Notes under the pieces: model-generated
Databases searched by the model: none
Told to the model about the DNA's origin: nothing
What the model saw: only the letters and a program-made list of their open reading frames with translations
In this document: piece by piece, positions 1-9,659 of the stretch
Numbering within the stretch: position 1 is the first letter of the stretch
Layout: each line of letters starts with the position of its first letter
DNA from: Carallia brachiata
Taxonomy: Eukaryota > Streptophyta > Magnoliopsida > Malpighiales > Rhizophoraceae
Direction: 5' to 3'
Assembly (NCBI GenBank): GCA_021464245.1
Contig: JADCRB010000046.1
Coordinates: 4,735,813 to 4,799,812, forward strand
Length of the DNA stretch: 64,000 nt
Program-made: the position numbers and the translations under genes

Positions 1-3
1 GAC

Positions 4-210
4 TCATCCATATGGAAGAGAGTCAAGGGAGAGATCCTGTTGTGCGAGCTGTGGACTCTCCGTTTCGATATTTTGTCGGGTTTGGACGGCAAGAAATTGT
101 GTCCGTCCCCGGGTTTCTGGACCTGCGTACCCAGGTAGGGTAGTTGATGCAGGCAGTGGAGCCGTTGCTTTTTTGTTGGTACCGGCAGCTGTACTTCTTT
201 TTGGTGCCAT
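4..210 (-). pseudogene. gag N-terminus, copy A, prematurely stopped
   Basis: Sixty-eight codons starting MAPKRSTAA, the same start as gag in copies B (16453) and C (41138). The peptide is a low-complexity N-terminal gag tail. It ends in a TGA where the other copies continue, because the codons around the PYG end differ by small indels. The rest of gag lies outside the window. Function (virus-like particle protein) is inferred from family membership only. Confidence 0.65.
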
Positions 211-231
211 TTGATGTGCTGAACACCTGTA

Positions 232-373
232 AATTTTTTTTTTTTTTACTTTTTACTTTTACTTTTTTTTTTACTTTTTTTTTGACCTTTTTTTTTACTT
301 TTTTTTTCTCTCTCGGCTCTCCTTTTACCTCTTTTTTTTTTTTTTTAAGGAACAAGAGATGGGAGGTGAAATG
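232..373 (-). other. gag leader with long A-rich tract, copy A
   Basis: On the sense (minus) strand this is a run of A interrupted by G/T every 8-10 bases, between primer binding site and gag ATG. The same tract is present in B (about 16475-16633) and C (about 41161-41280), with variable length. It produces poly-Phe or poly-Lys phantom reading frames. Confidence 0.7.
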
Positions 374-391
374 GTCCCATCGGGCGTGCCA
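374..391 (-). promoter_or_regulatory. Primer binding site, copy A
   Basis: Sense strand TGGCACGCCCGATGGGAC begins with the obligatory TGG (complement of tRNA CCA) six bases after the LTR end. The matching sites in B and C differ at a few bases. I could not assign the tRNA with confidence. Confidence 0.6.
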
Positions 392-397
392 AAAATT

Positions 398-1287
398 TGT
401 AAAGCGTAAATTTCGAGTCTAAAACAATTAAACTCGAAAATACAAAAATAAATTACAAATAAAAATTTAAAAATAAAAAAAAATTTACGTGGGGTCGATC
501 TCCGTAGATCCTCCGATTAGTGTTCCTTTTTTGACTCCGTCAAGGGCTGCACGAGCTTGATCTTGACAGAAATAATTTCCACAACTTTTTCTTGAACTGG
601 GTAGACTGAAATCGGATCTGATTTGGATGTTTTGACTACGATTAAGAACCGCAGAAACCTTATTTGAGCCGATCTGGCTTAATTTCACCGAGGGTCGAAG
701 GGACTTATTCTCGGACGAACTGCCTGGATTTTGCTGAGGGCGTATGAGGATTAATCTCAGCCGGATTTGTAGTAATTTGATATTTTTAGATCTATATTCT
801 CATAAATTCAGATCTACAGAGATCGGAGAATATAAATCTAAAAATAACTTTAGAAATGGAAACAGCAAATTTTTTGGGGCTTACCCCTGAAATATCTCTC
901 AAAAAGGAGTTAGGAGAGTATACTGCAGAGTAAAAGCACATAAGAAAAGGAGAAATTTTCTTAAGAGATTTTCAAAATTTCTTTTTCTCTCAAATTCTCT
1001 GAATTTTTCTGTTTACAGATTTGCTGAATCTGTTTTGAACTGAGGGGCAGGGGCCTATTTATAGGGTTTTCCCTCTCGTGTGAAAGCACGCGTGTGAAAG
1101 GTATAAGTCGACTTTTCCGTGTGAAAGGCATAAGTCGACTTTTCCGTGTGAAAGCACGCGTGAGAAAGGAATAAGTCGACTTTTCTGACTTTTCCGTGTG
1201 AAAGCATACGTGTGAAAGCACACATGTGAAAGGAATAAGTCGACTATTGACCTTTTTTTTTTTTTTTTTTTTTTTTTAATATTTACA
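398..1287 (-). repeat. 5' LTR of copy A (890 bp)
   Basis: Bounded by TG...CA on either strand, and alignable along its whole length with the LTRs of copy B. The sense-strand TATA box CCTATAAATAGG is at about 1053-1065. The U3 part (about 1072-1250) contains repeated units with AAGTCGACTT. A long imperfect inverted repeat lies at 781-846. Confidence 0.85.
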
Positions 1288-2214
1288 GCTTCTAACTTTA
1301 GGAAAGCGACTCTAATTTCTAAGCCCAAAAAAAAAAAAAAAAAACGCTAAGCAACGGGAACAACAGTTCTAGAAGTACTAATCGCCTTATGAACGCTGAC
1401 GTTCGCATATGTACAGTATGGATGATTTGTGGACCATATTCTGTGCAAGAACTTACTGGTTTGGTAACCCACCATTCTTTTGACCCCGCAAAAGGACAAA
1501 AATGCTAACCTACCATTCTCCCTCATTGCAGGACAATTCACACAGCCAACAAAAAACGACCCCTAATTTTTTAGTATCTGCACATGTATCAGATTTTTTG
1601 TTTTAAAAAATATTTTAAGTGAAATTATAATTATTATTTTTTAAATAATAATTAATATTTTTGAAATATAAAATTAACAAGTATTTTAAAAATATTAATA
1701 TTCATTTCAAAAATATCAGTCATCATTTCAACTAAAACAAATCTCAAGACAAAAATTATCGAGATACTAACTTATTTTTCTTTTTAAATTAAGGTTTAAT
1801 TTGGTACACATATATTAAATAGATGATACAAAAAATAAAATATATTTTTTATGATAAATTTAATTATTTTTGTAATTGTGCTTATTAGTTTTGAAAAAAA
1901 ATAATATCCTAATTATATATATCATATTTTATTAATTTTGTTATAAGAATGATTAAACTTATCACAATATATATGCTAAATATGTGTATGGTATATGGGC
2001 ATCAAACTTTTTTGAATTGAAAAAAGGTAACATACCAAAGTTTTTCGTTAATAGATTTATGCAAGGGACCACCAGACATTGCCGTCTTTGATTAAATGCT
2101 CAATCCCATAGAGCTGCGCCAATCCGTATATCAGGAAATCGGATAAGATTAAGAAACCTTTCATTAATATTCAACCAAACAATACTAATTTAATCGAACG
2201 AAATTGAGATTCGC
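1288..2214. other. AT-rich intergenic DNA
   Basis: No gene recognised. Long A/T runs, one 17-base A tract near 1327 and no credible coding frame. It separates retrotransposon A from the promoter of the germin-like pseudogene. Confidence 0.6.
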
Positions 2215-2343
2215 TTCTAAAAAATATGTTGAAATGAGTTCAATTCTTCATATCGTAACTTAAAAACAGAAAAGAAAAGAAAACTTCAAAAATATAAATC
2301 TTCAATTTGGTAATCTTAGCATGATTGTCTCAATGGTTTTCGG

Positions 2344-2352
2344 GCATAAATA
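2344..2352 (+). promoter_or_regulatory. TATA-like box of the germin-like pseudogene
   Basis: GCATAAATA lies about 90 bp upstream of the ATG at 2437, a normal plant TATA-to-ATG distance. The homologous position upstream of the intact paralogue is no longer a clear TATA (CTCTAAAAAGG). Confidence 0.45.
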
Positions 2353-2436
2353 CTGCTGTTTCCAATCGAATTCATCTCACCCCCCACAACTAAAGCAACA
2401 TAAGCTCAAGCCTAATACACTACTATATACAGTAAA

Positions 2437-3368
2437 ATGAAGGAGGCTCATTTTCTTACAGCTCTTGCTCTCTTTTTTGGCATCTTTCTCCTTGCCTCTG
2501 CCTATGATCCCAGTCCTCTTCAGGACTTCTGCGTGGCCATCCAGGAGTCTAATGGTGGTATGTTTGCATCTGTCGGCCCTTAAATCTAGAGTCCTTAAGA
2601 TTTTATCATACTATATAATTATTTTGGATCCCAACAGTGGCCCAAGAAATTAACATATATCTATGTTTACTTTTTGTTTTGTCTTTTGTTTTTTAACATA
2701 TCTATGTATGATATTTAGTTTTGTCTATTTATTAGAGTCCGATTAGACTCCGAGTTCTATGTACAATTTGCGTAATTGGATCGATTATTTTGGTTTATGT
2801 TAACCGATTGCTTGATATTTGCAGTTTTCGTGAATGGGAAGTTTTGCAAGGATCCAAAGCTTGTAACAGCAAACGATTCTTCTTCCAAGGAGGGCTCAAC
2901 ACCCCTGGAAACACTTCTGCCAACAAATTTGGTTTTGCCGTAAAACCGGTGTTGGTTGATCAACTTCCGGGACTCAACACCTGGGCATCTCCCTGGTTCG
3001 TGCGGACTGGGCGGTCGGCGGCATGACTCCGCCGCACCTTCACCCTCTTGCTAGCGAAATCCTGGTGGTTACAAAGGGTACCCTTCTTGTTGGATTTGTT
3101 GCATCTAATCAAAACAATAATACCCTTTTCTCCAAAGTTCTGAACCCTGGAGATGTTTTGCTATCCCAATTGGACAAATTCATTTCCAAGTGAACATAGG
3201 AAAAGTTAAGGCATCAGCATTCGTTGCAAACAACAGCCAAACCCTGGTGTTATTACAATTGCAAATGCTGTCTTTGGATCAAAGCCAGCCATCAATTCAG
3301 ACATTTTGGCCGAGGCCTTCCAAGTCAACGTGGATATTATCAAGGAACTTGAGAAACAATTTGGTTAG
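2437..3368 (+). pseudogene. Germin-like protein, frameshifted copy
   Basis: Exon 1 (2437-2557) encodes a signal peptide followed by YDPSPLQDFCVA, the conserved start of mature germin-like proteins with its first cysteine. Intron 2558-2824 has GT-AG ends. Exon 2 (2825-3368) aligns all the way to the C-terminus of the paralogue at 18904, but is broken by several small indels. The first is a one-base loss in the DFFF motif near 2876; others lie near 2985, 3155 and 3238. The H-x-H metal-binding motif (PPHLHP) is still recognisable. Germins are secreted manganese-binding cupins (oxalate oxidase or superoxide dismutase activity in some). This copy cannot make a full protein as written. Confidence 0.88.
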
Positions 3369-3404
3369 TTGACTTAAGAAGCTGAGGAAATAGTTGAAAA
3401 TCAA

Positions 3405-4480
3405 CGCAAAAGCTCTAGAGATTAACGATCTACCGACAATGTGGCTGTACTGTTATATCTTGAAACTTCTTTCACCAACCGGTTTCCAACCCTTGAACAG
3501 ATCTTTTGAAGCTTGAGATTATTGTGTTGCCGATGCTTCTTTGTTCGCATGTTTAATTTTCTTTGTTTTAGGTAATTGTTAAATTTAATTATAAGTATAG
3601 TTTATTAATAATTTTATATCACTTAATTTTATTTTTTTCTTTTTCTTTTTCTTTTTCAATTCCTCCACCACAAAGCCCCCGTTACTTTCGTGCGTCACCC
3701 ACGTCAAATTCGTTATAGCGCTCGAAAGGCCCTTTTTTTTTTATATTTATTTATTACCAAATCTATTGGACCACGAAACTCTTTATTTTTATTTTTATTT
3801 TTTTCTTTTGGTCACACGAAACTCTTTATTTTTAAAAACTAAAAAGACACTCCTCCTCCCAACACAATTTCGAAGGCCTGCTACCATTACCTTTGATGGA
3901 CAAAAGTAGTGAGTGCGGCTCATATTCGAAGGAGAAAATATAATTTATATCTATTAAAATGTAATTACATAGATAATTTATGTAAGGATATTTATTAACA
4001 ATTTTTTTTTCAAAATTAAAAAATTTTATTTTTTAAAAAATATAATATATGAGATTTATACTTTAAAATTTTAAAATAATATTTACCTAATTTTAAATTT
4101 AAATTTTATTTTTTTCTTTTACAATACGGCTCTAAAACTAAGCCCATCTTTGATTTCCCCTCCTCCACTGGTCCATGTCTCATCAACTTGCTTCTCATCA
4201 TTCTAGCTCTCAATACTAGGACCCACGTTTTCAATTTCAATATTATGGAGAACCCCATCACGGTCTTAAAAATGGTCCACCCCCTTTAGCCCAATGTGCG
4301 CACTCCTGGCCCAACGCCATATATTGCCTGCCAGCTAAACAAGGAGACAAATGGGGAACCAACTGGCATCTTTCTGTTGCTCATCACTGACTTATTATAC
4401 AGGTAAGTGTAACAAAATGTGTTTAATCCTACTCTTGAGTCCCACCACGGAATATTCATCCATTTTACTGAACAAAACCT
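3405..4480. other. Extra segment in the 3' flank of the germin-like pseudogene
   Basis: No gene recognised. It is absent from the corresponding place after the intact paralogue, where the flanking sequence joins directly near 20220. It contains T-rich tracts and a short GC-richer patch near 4150-4350. I saw no terminal repeats or target duplication, so insertion versus deletion in the other copy is undecided. Confidence 0.5.
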
Positions 4481-6590
4481 GTATAAGATTGGCGCCTCTT
4501 TTGTTTGACGTTGATTATGTTGTGTAACTTCCCATTAATCCATTGGAAAACATTCTTACAGTTTATAAAAGATTGTAATACAATAAAGCGAGTTGCCTGA
4601 TTCCGCTTTTCCTGCCATTGTTTTGAACTTTGAATTCAAAGATACTATTTCACTTTCTGTAACATCTTAGAATCACTGGTGTGCGGGACACCATTGCATT
4701 ATTATGAGTGTTAGATTGCATTTTTTAGTTTTTTGAACCTATTATTACTTGCGATCAAACATTCAAAGACTAATAATGTTGCACCTACGGTCTTGATAGT
4801 CCAATATGCACAAGTCCTGTAACAATTAGAACTACTAAAACTTTGTTACCAATTGTTGGGAAAATTGTTTGAAAATTATGGTTCAGAATCCTAATTGTAC
4901 TGCAGTTATTAGGCAGTGGAAAGGCTCTTGATTTGTTGTGGTTATGAACCAGCTCTAATGCTGGTATAATATTTGATAAATAGGTAGATAATAGATATGT
5001 AATATGATTGAGAAAAAGAAAAATAATTTAAGATGGTCCGACCTCATAACAAACGTATGGCATATGTTCTCTGGTCAACGAATGATATCTAAAGGAAAAT
5101 TATGACCAAGGAAAAAATCACAATCATAGTGGAAAAATATATTTTATTTGATTTATAAAATTATATATATAATTTGGAAGTGTGAGTGGAATACTAGTAG
5201 CATTGTGGCCGCAATAGGCAATGACTCTTTCTAAAATTTAATAATGCTTATTGCTGTTAAGTGAATTAATTCAATCTAAAATTGAATTATTATTTTTTTG
5301 AACGATTGAATTAATTTTTTTGGTTGTTCAAAAATAAAATAATTGAATCTAATTACGAAGAGAAGCAAATTAATTTTGTACACTTCTTAGAAACGAATGA
5401 GAAATAGGCATTCAAAGAAACATAACAATGCAACCAAAAAGGAAACATAACAAAACAACTAATGAGTAATAGCTCACATGTTGAAGTTGTGTCAAAACTG
5501 ACAGTGGACAACTGATGCGTTATGATGGGTCCATTACAGATAGTAGGCATTCCATAGAGCCGGTGGCAATAAGTCAAATGGTTGTCCAAATAAAAGGATT
5601 GAAGGGCTTACAACAGACAATGGACATAATGGACAGCTGAAGCATTATGATGGGTACTTTTGCTGATCGAGTGGAGTCCGACAAGATTCTGAGAGTTGAG
5701 AAGCCAGAAAAATACGATAAGTAAGAAAGATTATGGGCTTATGAGACTGATGGCTGAATAAAAATTTATTGTTGTTTAAAAAAAGGATAATAACAAAGGG
5801 TATTGGAGTTGTTTTAGAACTATAGTTTTTAACTTCAAGTCTCAAATGTAGGCAATTAAAAAAAAGAAAAGAAAAGAAACATATCAATACATATTTTAAG
5901 CTTTTGGTGTCACAGTTATTCAGCCTACTGCTTTTTCTTTTTTTTTCTTGCATAGGAAAAGCAGTTACTGTTTCTTGTTATTAGAAATAAATAAAAAGCA
6001 GCCCTAGTCCTTCCTTGCTGCTCAATTACGCTAGAAAAAAGAGCGCTTGATATACTCATTCGCTTCACAGTATAATTTAAAGACGACTAAAAATTTATTT
6101 TTTTTAATTTTATTAAAGAATATATGTCTCATATTAATTAAAAATAATTTTATAATTTAACTTATAATAATTTTAAACTTTTTCTACTTTCAATTTAAAA
6201 TTATAGTAGACTTCAATGCTTATTGTCATTATTTGACATGCTATCAGAATTTAGTTTATTCATTTTGTCTGCACTTTTAATTTGACTCATTTTTATGAGT
6301 TTGACGCATTTCAGTTTAATTTCGTTGTGTCATGTATTAATCGGCTTTAGCACGTTTCAAGAAGGAATATTAAAGACTATATTTCCTTGTTCCATATATG
6401 ACTTTGTGTGAAGGGAGCTTTTGTTGAGGAAAAATGTAAGAAAATTTTCTTGTACGTGAAACAAAGATGACAATAGAGACCCGTCCTGTGGGTTATCACC
6501 CAACGCCTCCCTAATAGGGGCAGGGTTAACGCATATTGATGGGAGATTAGGGATCCCCGTCCAGTTCGCTAAATTTTGAAGTAAGGATGT

Positions 6591-7059
6591 GATGGGGATG
6601 GTATTCAACATCCCCCTGATTTTGTCCTGATTAGAAATTGATTATTTTATCTTTCACAAGATAACTATATGAAATTTTTAGATGAATAATTTAAACAATT
6701 ATCTCTATATAATTATCAATAAATTTATTATTTTTACTCCAAGTAGTGATATACTATTTCATTGTTTATGATAATTATATGACATTTTTTTGAACGGATA
6801 ATTCAAACCAACCACACGCTATAATATTTATATTTTTATTTTCTTAATAAAAAATTGGAGACGAGGATGAGGGTGAGAATGGAAGATAGGGATGATAGGA
6901 TAGGCATTCTCGCCCTTAACAGCCCGTGGCCATTTCTGCGTGAACTTCTTTCTTAGTGAATAGCATAACTCTCTTGATTCCAACAAATCAGATAAATACT
7001 TCTTGGATATATATGCAGATCTTCATCCATAAAGAAAATAATTAAACATAAGGAATATC
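6591..7059. other. Intergenic, low complexity
   Basis: Purine-rich GGATGAGGG-type stretch near 6860-6930 and AT-rich DNA otherwise. No gene seen. Confidence 0.5.
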
Positions 7060-7064
7060 ATAGA

Positions 7065-7959
7065 TGTAACGGTAAATTTCGAGTTTAAAATAATTAAACT
7101 CGAAAATACAAAATAAATTACAAATAAAAATTTAAAAATAAAAAAAATTTACGTGGGGTCGATTTCCGTAGATCCTCCGATTAGTGTTCCTTTTTTGAAT
7201 CCGTCAAGGGCTGCACGAGCTTGATCTTGACAGAAATAATTTTCACAGTTTTTTCTTAAACTGGGTAGACTGAAACTGTATCTGATTTGGACGTTTTGAC
7301 TACGGTTAAGAACCGCAAAGACCTGATCTGAACCGATCTGGCTTAATTTCACCGAGGGTCGAAGGGACTTGTTCTCGGATGAGCTGCCTGGATTTTGCTG
7401 AGGGCCGTAGGAGGTTTAATCCCAGCCGGATTTGTAGTAATTTGATATTTTTAGATCTATATTGTCATAAATTCAAATCTAAAGCGATTGGAGAATATAA
7501 ATCTAAAAATAATTGTAGAAATGAAAACAGCAAATTTTTTGGGACTTACCCCTAAAATCTCTTAAAAAGGAGTTAGGAGAGTATACTGCAGGGTAAAAGC
7601 ACGTAGGAAAAGGAGAAATTTTCTTGAGAGATTTTCAAATTTTCTTTTTCTCTCAAATTCTCTGAATTTTTCTGTTTACAGATTTGCTGAATATGTTTTG
7701 AACTGAGGGGCAGGGGCCTTTTTATAGGGTTTATTTACCCTCTCGTGTGAAATCATGCGTGTGAGAGGAATAAGTCGACTTTTCCGTGTAAAATGAATAA
7801 GTCGACTTTTCTGTGTGAAAGCATGCGTGTGAAAGGAATAAGTCGACTTTTCCGTGTGAAAGCATACATGCGAAAGGAATAAGTCGATTTTTCCGTGTGA
7901 AAGCATACGTGCGAAAGGAATAAGTCGACTTTTGACTTTTTTTTTTTTTAATGTTTACA
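7065..7959 (-). repeat. 3' LTR of copy B (895 bp)
   Basis: TG...CA ends, with ATAGA outside. Sense TATA box CCCTATAAAAAGG at about 7715-7728. It differs from its 5' partner (865 bp) by scattered substitutions and by one extra partial U3 repeat. Confidence 0.9.
7740..7935 (-). repeat. U3 repeat array with AAGTCGACTT palindromes
   Basis: Five units containing GTCGAC (one mutated to GTCGAT) start near 7773, 7799, 7840, 7881 and 7922. That is one 26-bp and three 41-bp steps. Each unit joins GTGTGAAAGCAT-type and GGAATAAGTCGACTTTTC blocks. It sits upstream of the LTR TATA box in the sense direction, the place of LTR enhancers. The 5' LTR has four units (17385-17520). Confidence 0.8.
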
Positions 7960-7982
7960 AATGCCCCCACTTCAAGGGTCGG
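7960..7982 (-). promoter_or_regulatory. Polypurine-tract region, copy B
   Basis: The sense strand reads TTGAAGTGGGGGCATT directly before the 3' LTR. The G-rich core is the expected plus-strand priming site. Copy C has TTGAAGTGGAGGCATT at the same place. Confidence 0.6.
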
Positions 7983-8457
7983 TAAGGAATAACTTTGCAG
8001 ACGTGATCCGCACCGAGTCTTGAAGTCCAGTTTGAAACTTGAGATGTCCTGATGAACATTGAATGTTGAAATCTTCTATCTCCGACTAACCCAACTGTTG
8101 TTGGATCGCAATGAAAACATATATGATCTTGAGGAAGTTAGCAGCCCAGCCAATACAAAAATTGAAGTCTTGGCTCCAGGTGAGTTCGAGCTTCCATGGC
8201 TCGCAAAGGCTGGCAAAAGTTTTTTGAAGTTCCAAAGCTCTGGTGAGAATAATCCGGTAGGCAAAGAACTTGAACCTCCCCAAGAGGAAGGTCCCACTTT
8301 GGAACTTCAAAACCGGCACTCAGAGAGACTGACTGTAGTGATGATTCTCAAGTCTGCTTCGACGTAAGGAGAGTAGTTGGAACTTCCCTGTACATCGCCG
8401 CATCCAAAGGAAGATTATGATGATTGCAGCGTCTCATCCCTCTGTGGTAGATGTGAA
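7983..8457 (-). other. 3' region of copy B, degenerate
   Basis: Sense-strand sequence between the second gene-like unit and the polypurine region. In copy C the homologous DNA is open as part of a 215-codon frame (32615-33262). Here the matching frames are interrupted. No protein family recognised. Confidence 0.5.
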
Positions 8458-8619
8458 CTAAGGAGAGTAGTTGGAACTCCATGACACCGATGGCGTTGGA
8501 GACTGAGTTTCGAGGGCTTTTAGGGATCCCTCGAGGAAGACTACTCCTTCTTTTCTCAGCTCGTGCGCCTCCAACTTCTTGATCAAAGACTTCCTGGGAC
8601 AAGTGTAGAGACTAGCCAT
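8458..8619 (-). pseudogene. Second gene-like unit in copy B, short ORF starting MASLYTC
   Basis: Fifty-three codons (MASLYTCPRKSLIKKLEAHE...) start 55-65 bp downstream of a TATATATA box, in the same sense orientation as WOX and the retrotransposon. The first 28 residues are well conserved in copy C, which then stops early at codon 33. I do not recognise the family. The TATA, pyrimidine-rich leader and ATG look like the 5' end of a plant gene rather than retrotransposon sequence. It may be a second captured fragment or noncoding. Confidence 0.35.
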
Positions 8620-8674
8620 TTTCTTTGAGAAGAAGAAGAACTGAGGGGTGAGTATTATGACTCGGGCATGCAGG

Positions 8675-8683
8675 ATATATATA
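8675..8683 (-). promoter_or_regulatory. TATA box of second gene-like unit, copy B
   Basis: ATATATATC on the sense strand. The equivalent in copy C is at about 33332-33341. A CT-rich leader and an ATG follow. Confidence 0.4.
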
Positions 8684-8794
8684 CAAATAATAAAGAGTTT
8701 TTTTTTTTTTGAAAAGTCAAAAGAAGGTATGCAGAATCGAGTAGGGCTATCCACGTCCTTTTCCTGCATAAGAGAAAAAAGAGGCAGCGGCTGA

Positions 8795-8890
8795 CGCGCG
8801 TCACGAAAGTCGTTACCGTGTGTTGCAGAAGTCGTTGTCGTGTGCTGCAGAAGTCGTTACCGTGTGCTGCCAAAGTTGTTGCACCTTATC
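8795..8890 (-). repeat. Short tandem repeats after the WOX stop, copy B
   Basis: Three to four copies of a roughly 24-bp unit (sense GGCAGCACACGGTAACGACT type) directly downstream of the WOX stop codon. They are also present in copy C at about 33470-33545. Confidence 0.7.
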
Positions 8891-8902
8891 TTGTCGGTCG
8901 TC

Positions 8903-9524
8903 CTAGCAGGGCCCAAGGCGCAGCTCCAAGTCAAGCTCGGCCTCGTCTGGTGGGCCGATGATGTGGACGTTGCTGGAGCCTCCCGGCTGGTTGATGCTGC
9001 TGGAATATTCTGGGAAGAGAGGCAAAGTTTCGCTGGAATGACTTCCTTCTGCTAGAAAAGTCCCCCATGAACTTAAGTACTTGGGAGGAATGAAACCTTG
9101 ACTAACTCCGTAAGACCACCAGGACCAGTATGCATGCATGCTTCCACAGGCTACGGCTTTGATCGTTATAGCCTGAAAAGACCATTGCCTTGGTAGAACT
9201 CGGACCTGCTTCATTTGAGGGCGAAGGTGTACCGGTGGGATCTACTATCGGAACGACAGACTGTTCTTTGGAAAAAGCAGCTCTCAGTGCTAGTTTCTTC
9301 CTGCTTCTCCGATTCTGGAACCAATAAAATACATTTTTTCCTTCGATTGCCCCGAGCGGGTGCAATCGTGAGACAAGTTGGTAAATCTGAGATGCATTAG
9401 GCATAATACCTCCATTGTTGTGGAAGACTTCCTCCAAAATTTGTAGTTGTGCCATGGTTGGTTGCCACCTTGTGCGGGGTGACCTTTCTTCTCCCTTATC
9501 TTGAGGTTCTGTAACTAGTTCCAT
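8903..9524 (-). pseudogene. WUSCHEL-related homeobox (WOX) gene carried by copy B, one frameshift
   Basis: Plant transcription factor gene in the sense orientation between integrase and 3' LTR. The ATG at 9524 opens a frame with an uninterrupted WOX homeodomain at about residues 17-81: it starts RTRW, contains QLQILEEVF in helix 1, and has EGKNVFYWFQNRRSRKK in helix 3. A frameshift between about 9155 and 9200 moves the rest into another frame (8903-9214). That frame encodes a WUS-box TLPLFPEY (9011-9028 codes TLPLFP) and ends ELDLELRLGPC, an EAR-like repressor motif. No introns. The EGKNVFYWFQN core and WUS-box point to the WUS clade; RRSRKK after WFQN is unlike the usual HKARxR of that clade. 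WOX proteins act in the nucleus in stem-cell and organ patterning. Expression of this copy is unknown. Confidence 0.85.
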
Positions 9525-9611
9525 CTTTCTTGTGGCAGAGGAGCAAAGGTCTGGTGTGTGGTGAAGATCGGTTGAGACTGATGCTGAGTTTTAGACTCAA
9601 ACCCTCCGTCG

Positions 9612-9620
9612 CTTTTATAT
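9612..9620 (-). promoter_or_regulatory. TATA box of the WOX gene in copy B
   Basis: ATATAAAAG on the sense strand, about 88 bp before the WOX ATG. The leader between them is CA-rich and free of ATG. Sequence and spacing are the same in copy C (34258-34266). Confidence 0.6.
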
Positions 9621-9659
9621 TTTTGGGCCGTTCACAGTTTATACTCATGCGGGCCAGGA

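Larger units (their letters stand above)
1..1287 (-). mobile_element. LTR retrotransposon copy A (Tat-lineage Ty3/gypsy), 5' end only
   Basis: Only the 5' LTR, primer binding site, leader and the first codons of gag are inside the window; the body continues off the left edge. Identity rests on near-identity of LTR, leader and gag start with the complete copies at 7065-17546 and 31809-42136. All three copies lie on the minus strand. The target duplication cannot be checked because the far end is missing; the five bases after the LTR are GCTTC. Confidence 0.88.
2215..6590. repeat. Germin-region tandem duplication, left copy
   Basis: The promoter-proximal sequence, gene, and 3' flank here align with 18650-21652. 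The 3' flank match runs from about 4480 to 6590 (aligned to about 20220-21652), for example the GCGCTTGATATACTCATTCGCTTC stretch near 6040 against 21297. The match is interrupted by about 1.1 kb (3405-4480) absent from the right copy. Retrotransposon B later landed between the two copies. Confidence 0.75.

Noticed and set aside
7740..7935. Regular 41-bp repeats resembling a CRISPR array
   Set aside because: Eukaryotic LTR U3 repeats; the units are contiguous without unique spacers, and there are no cas genes.
8059..8367. 102-codon plus-strand frame in the 3' region of copy B
   Set aside because: Opposite the conserved sense-strand gene-like units and not preserved in copy C.
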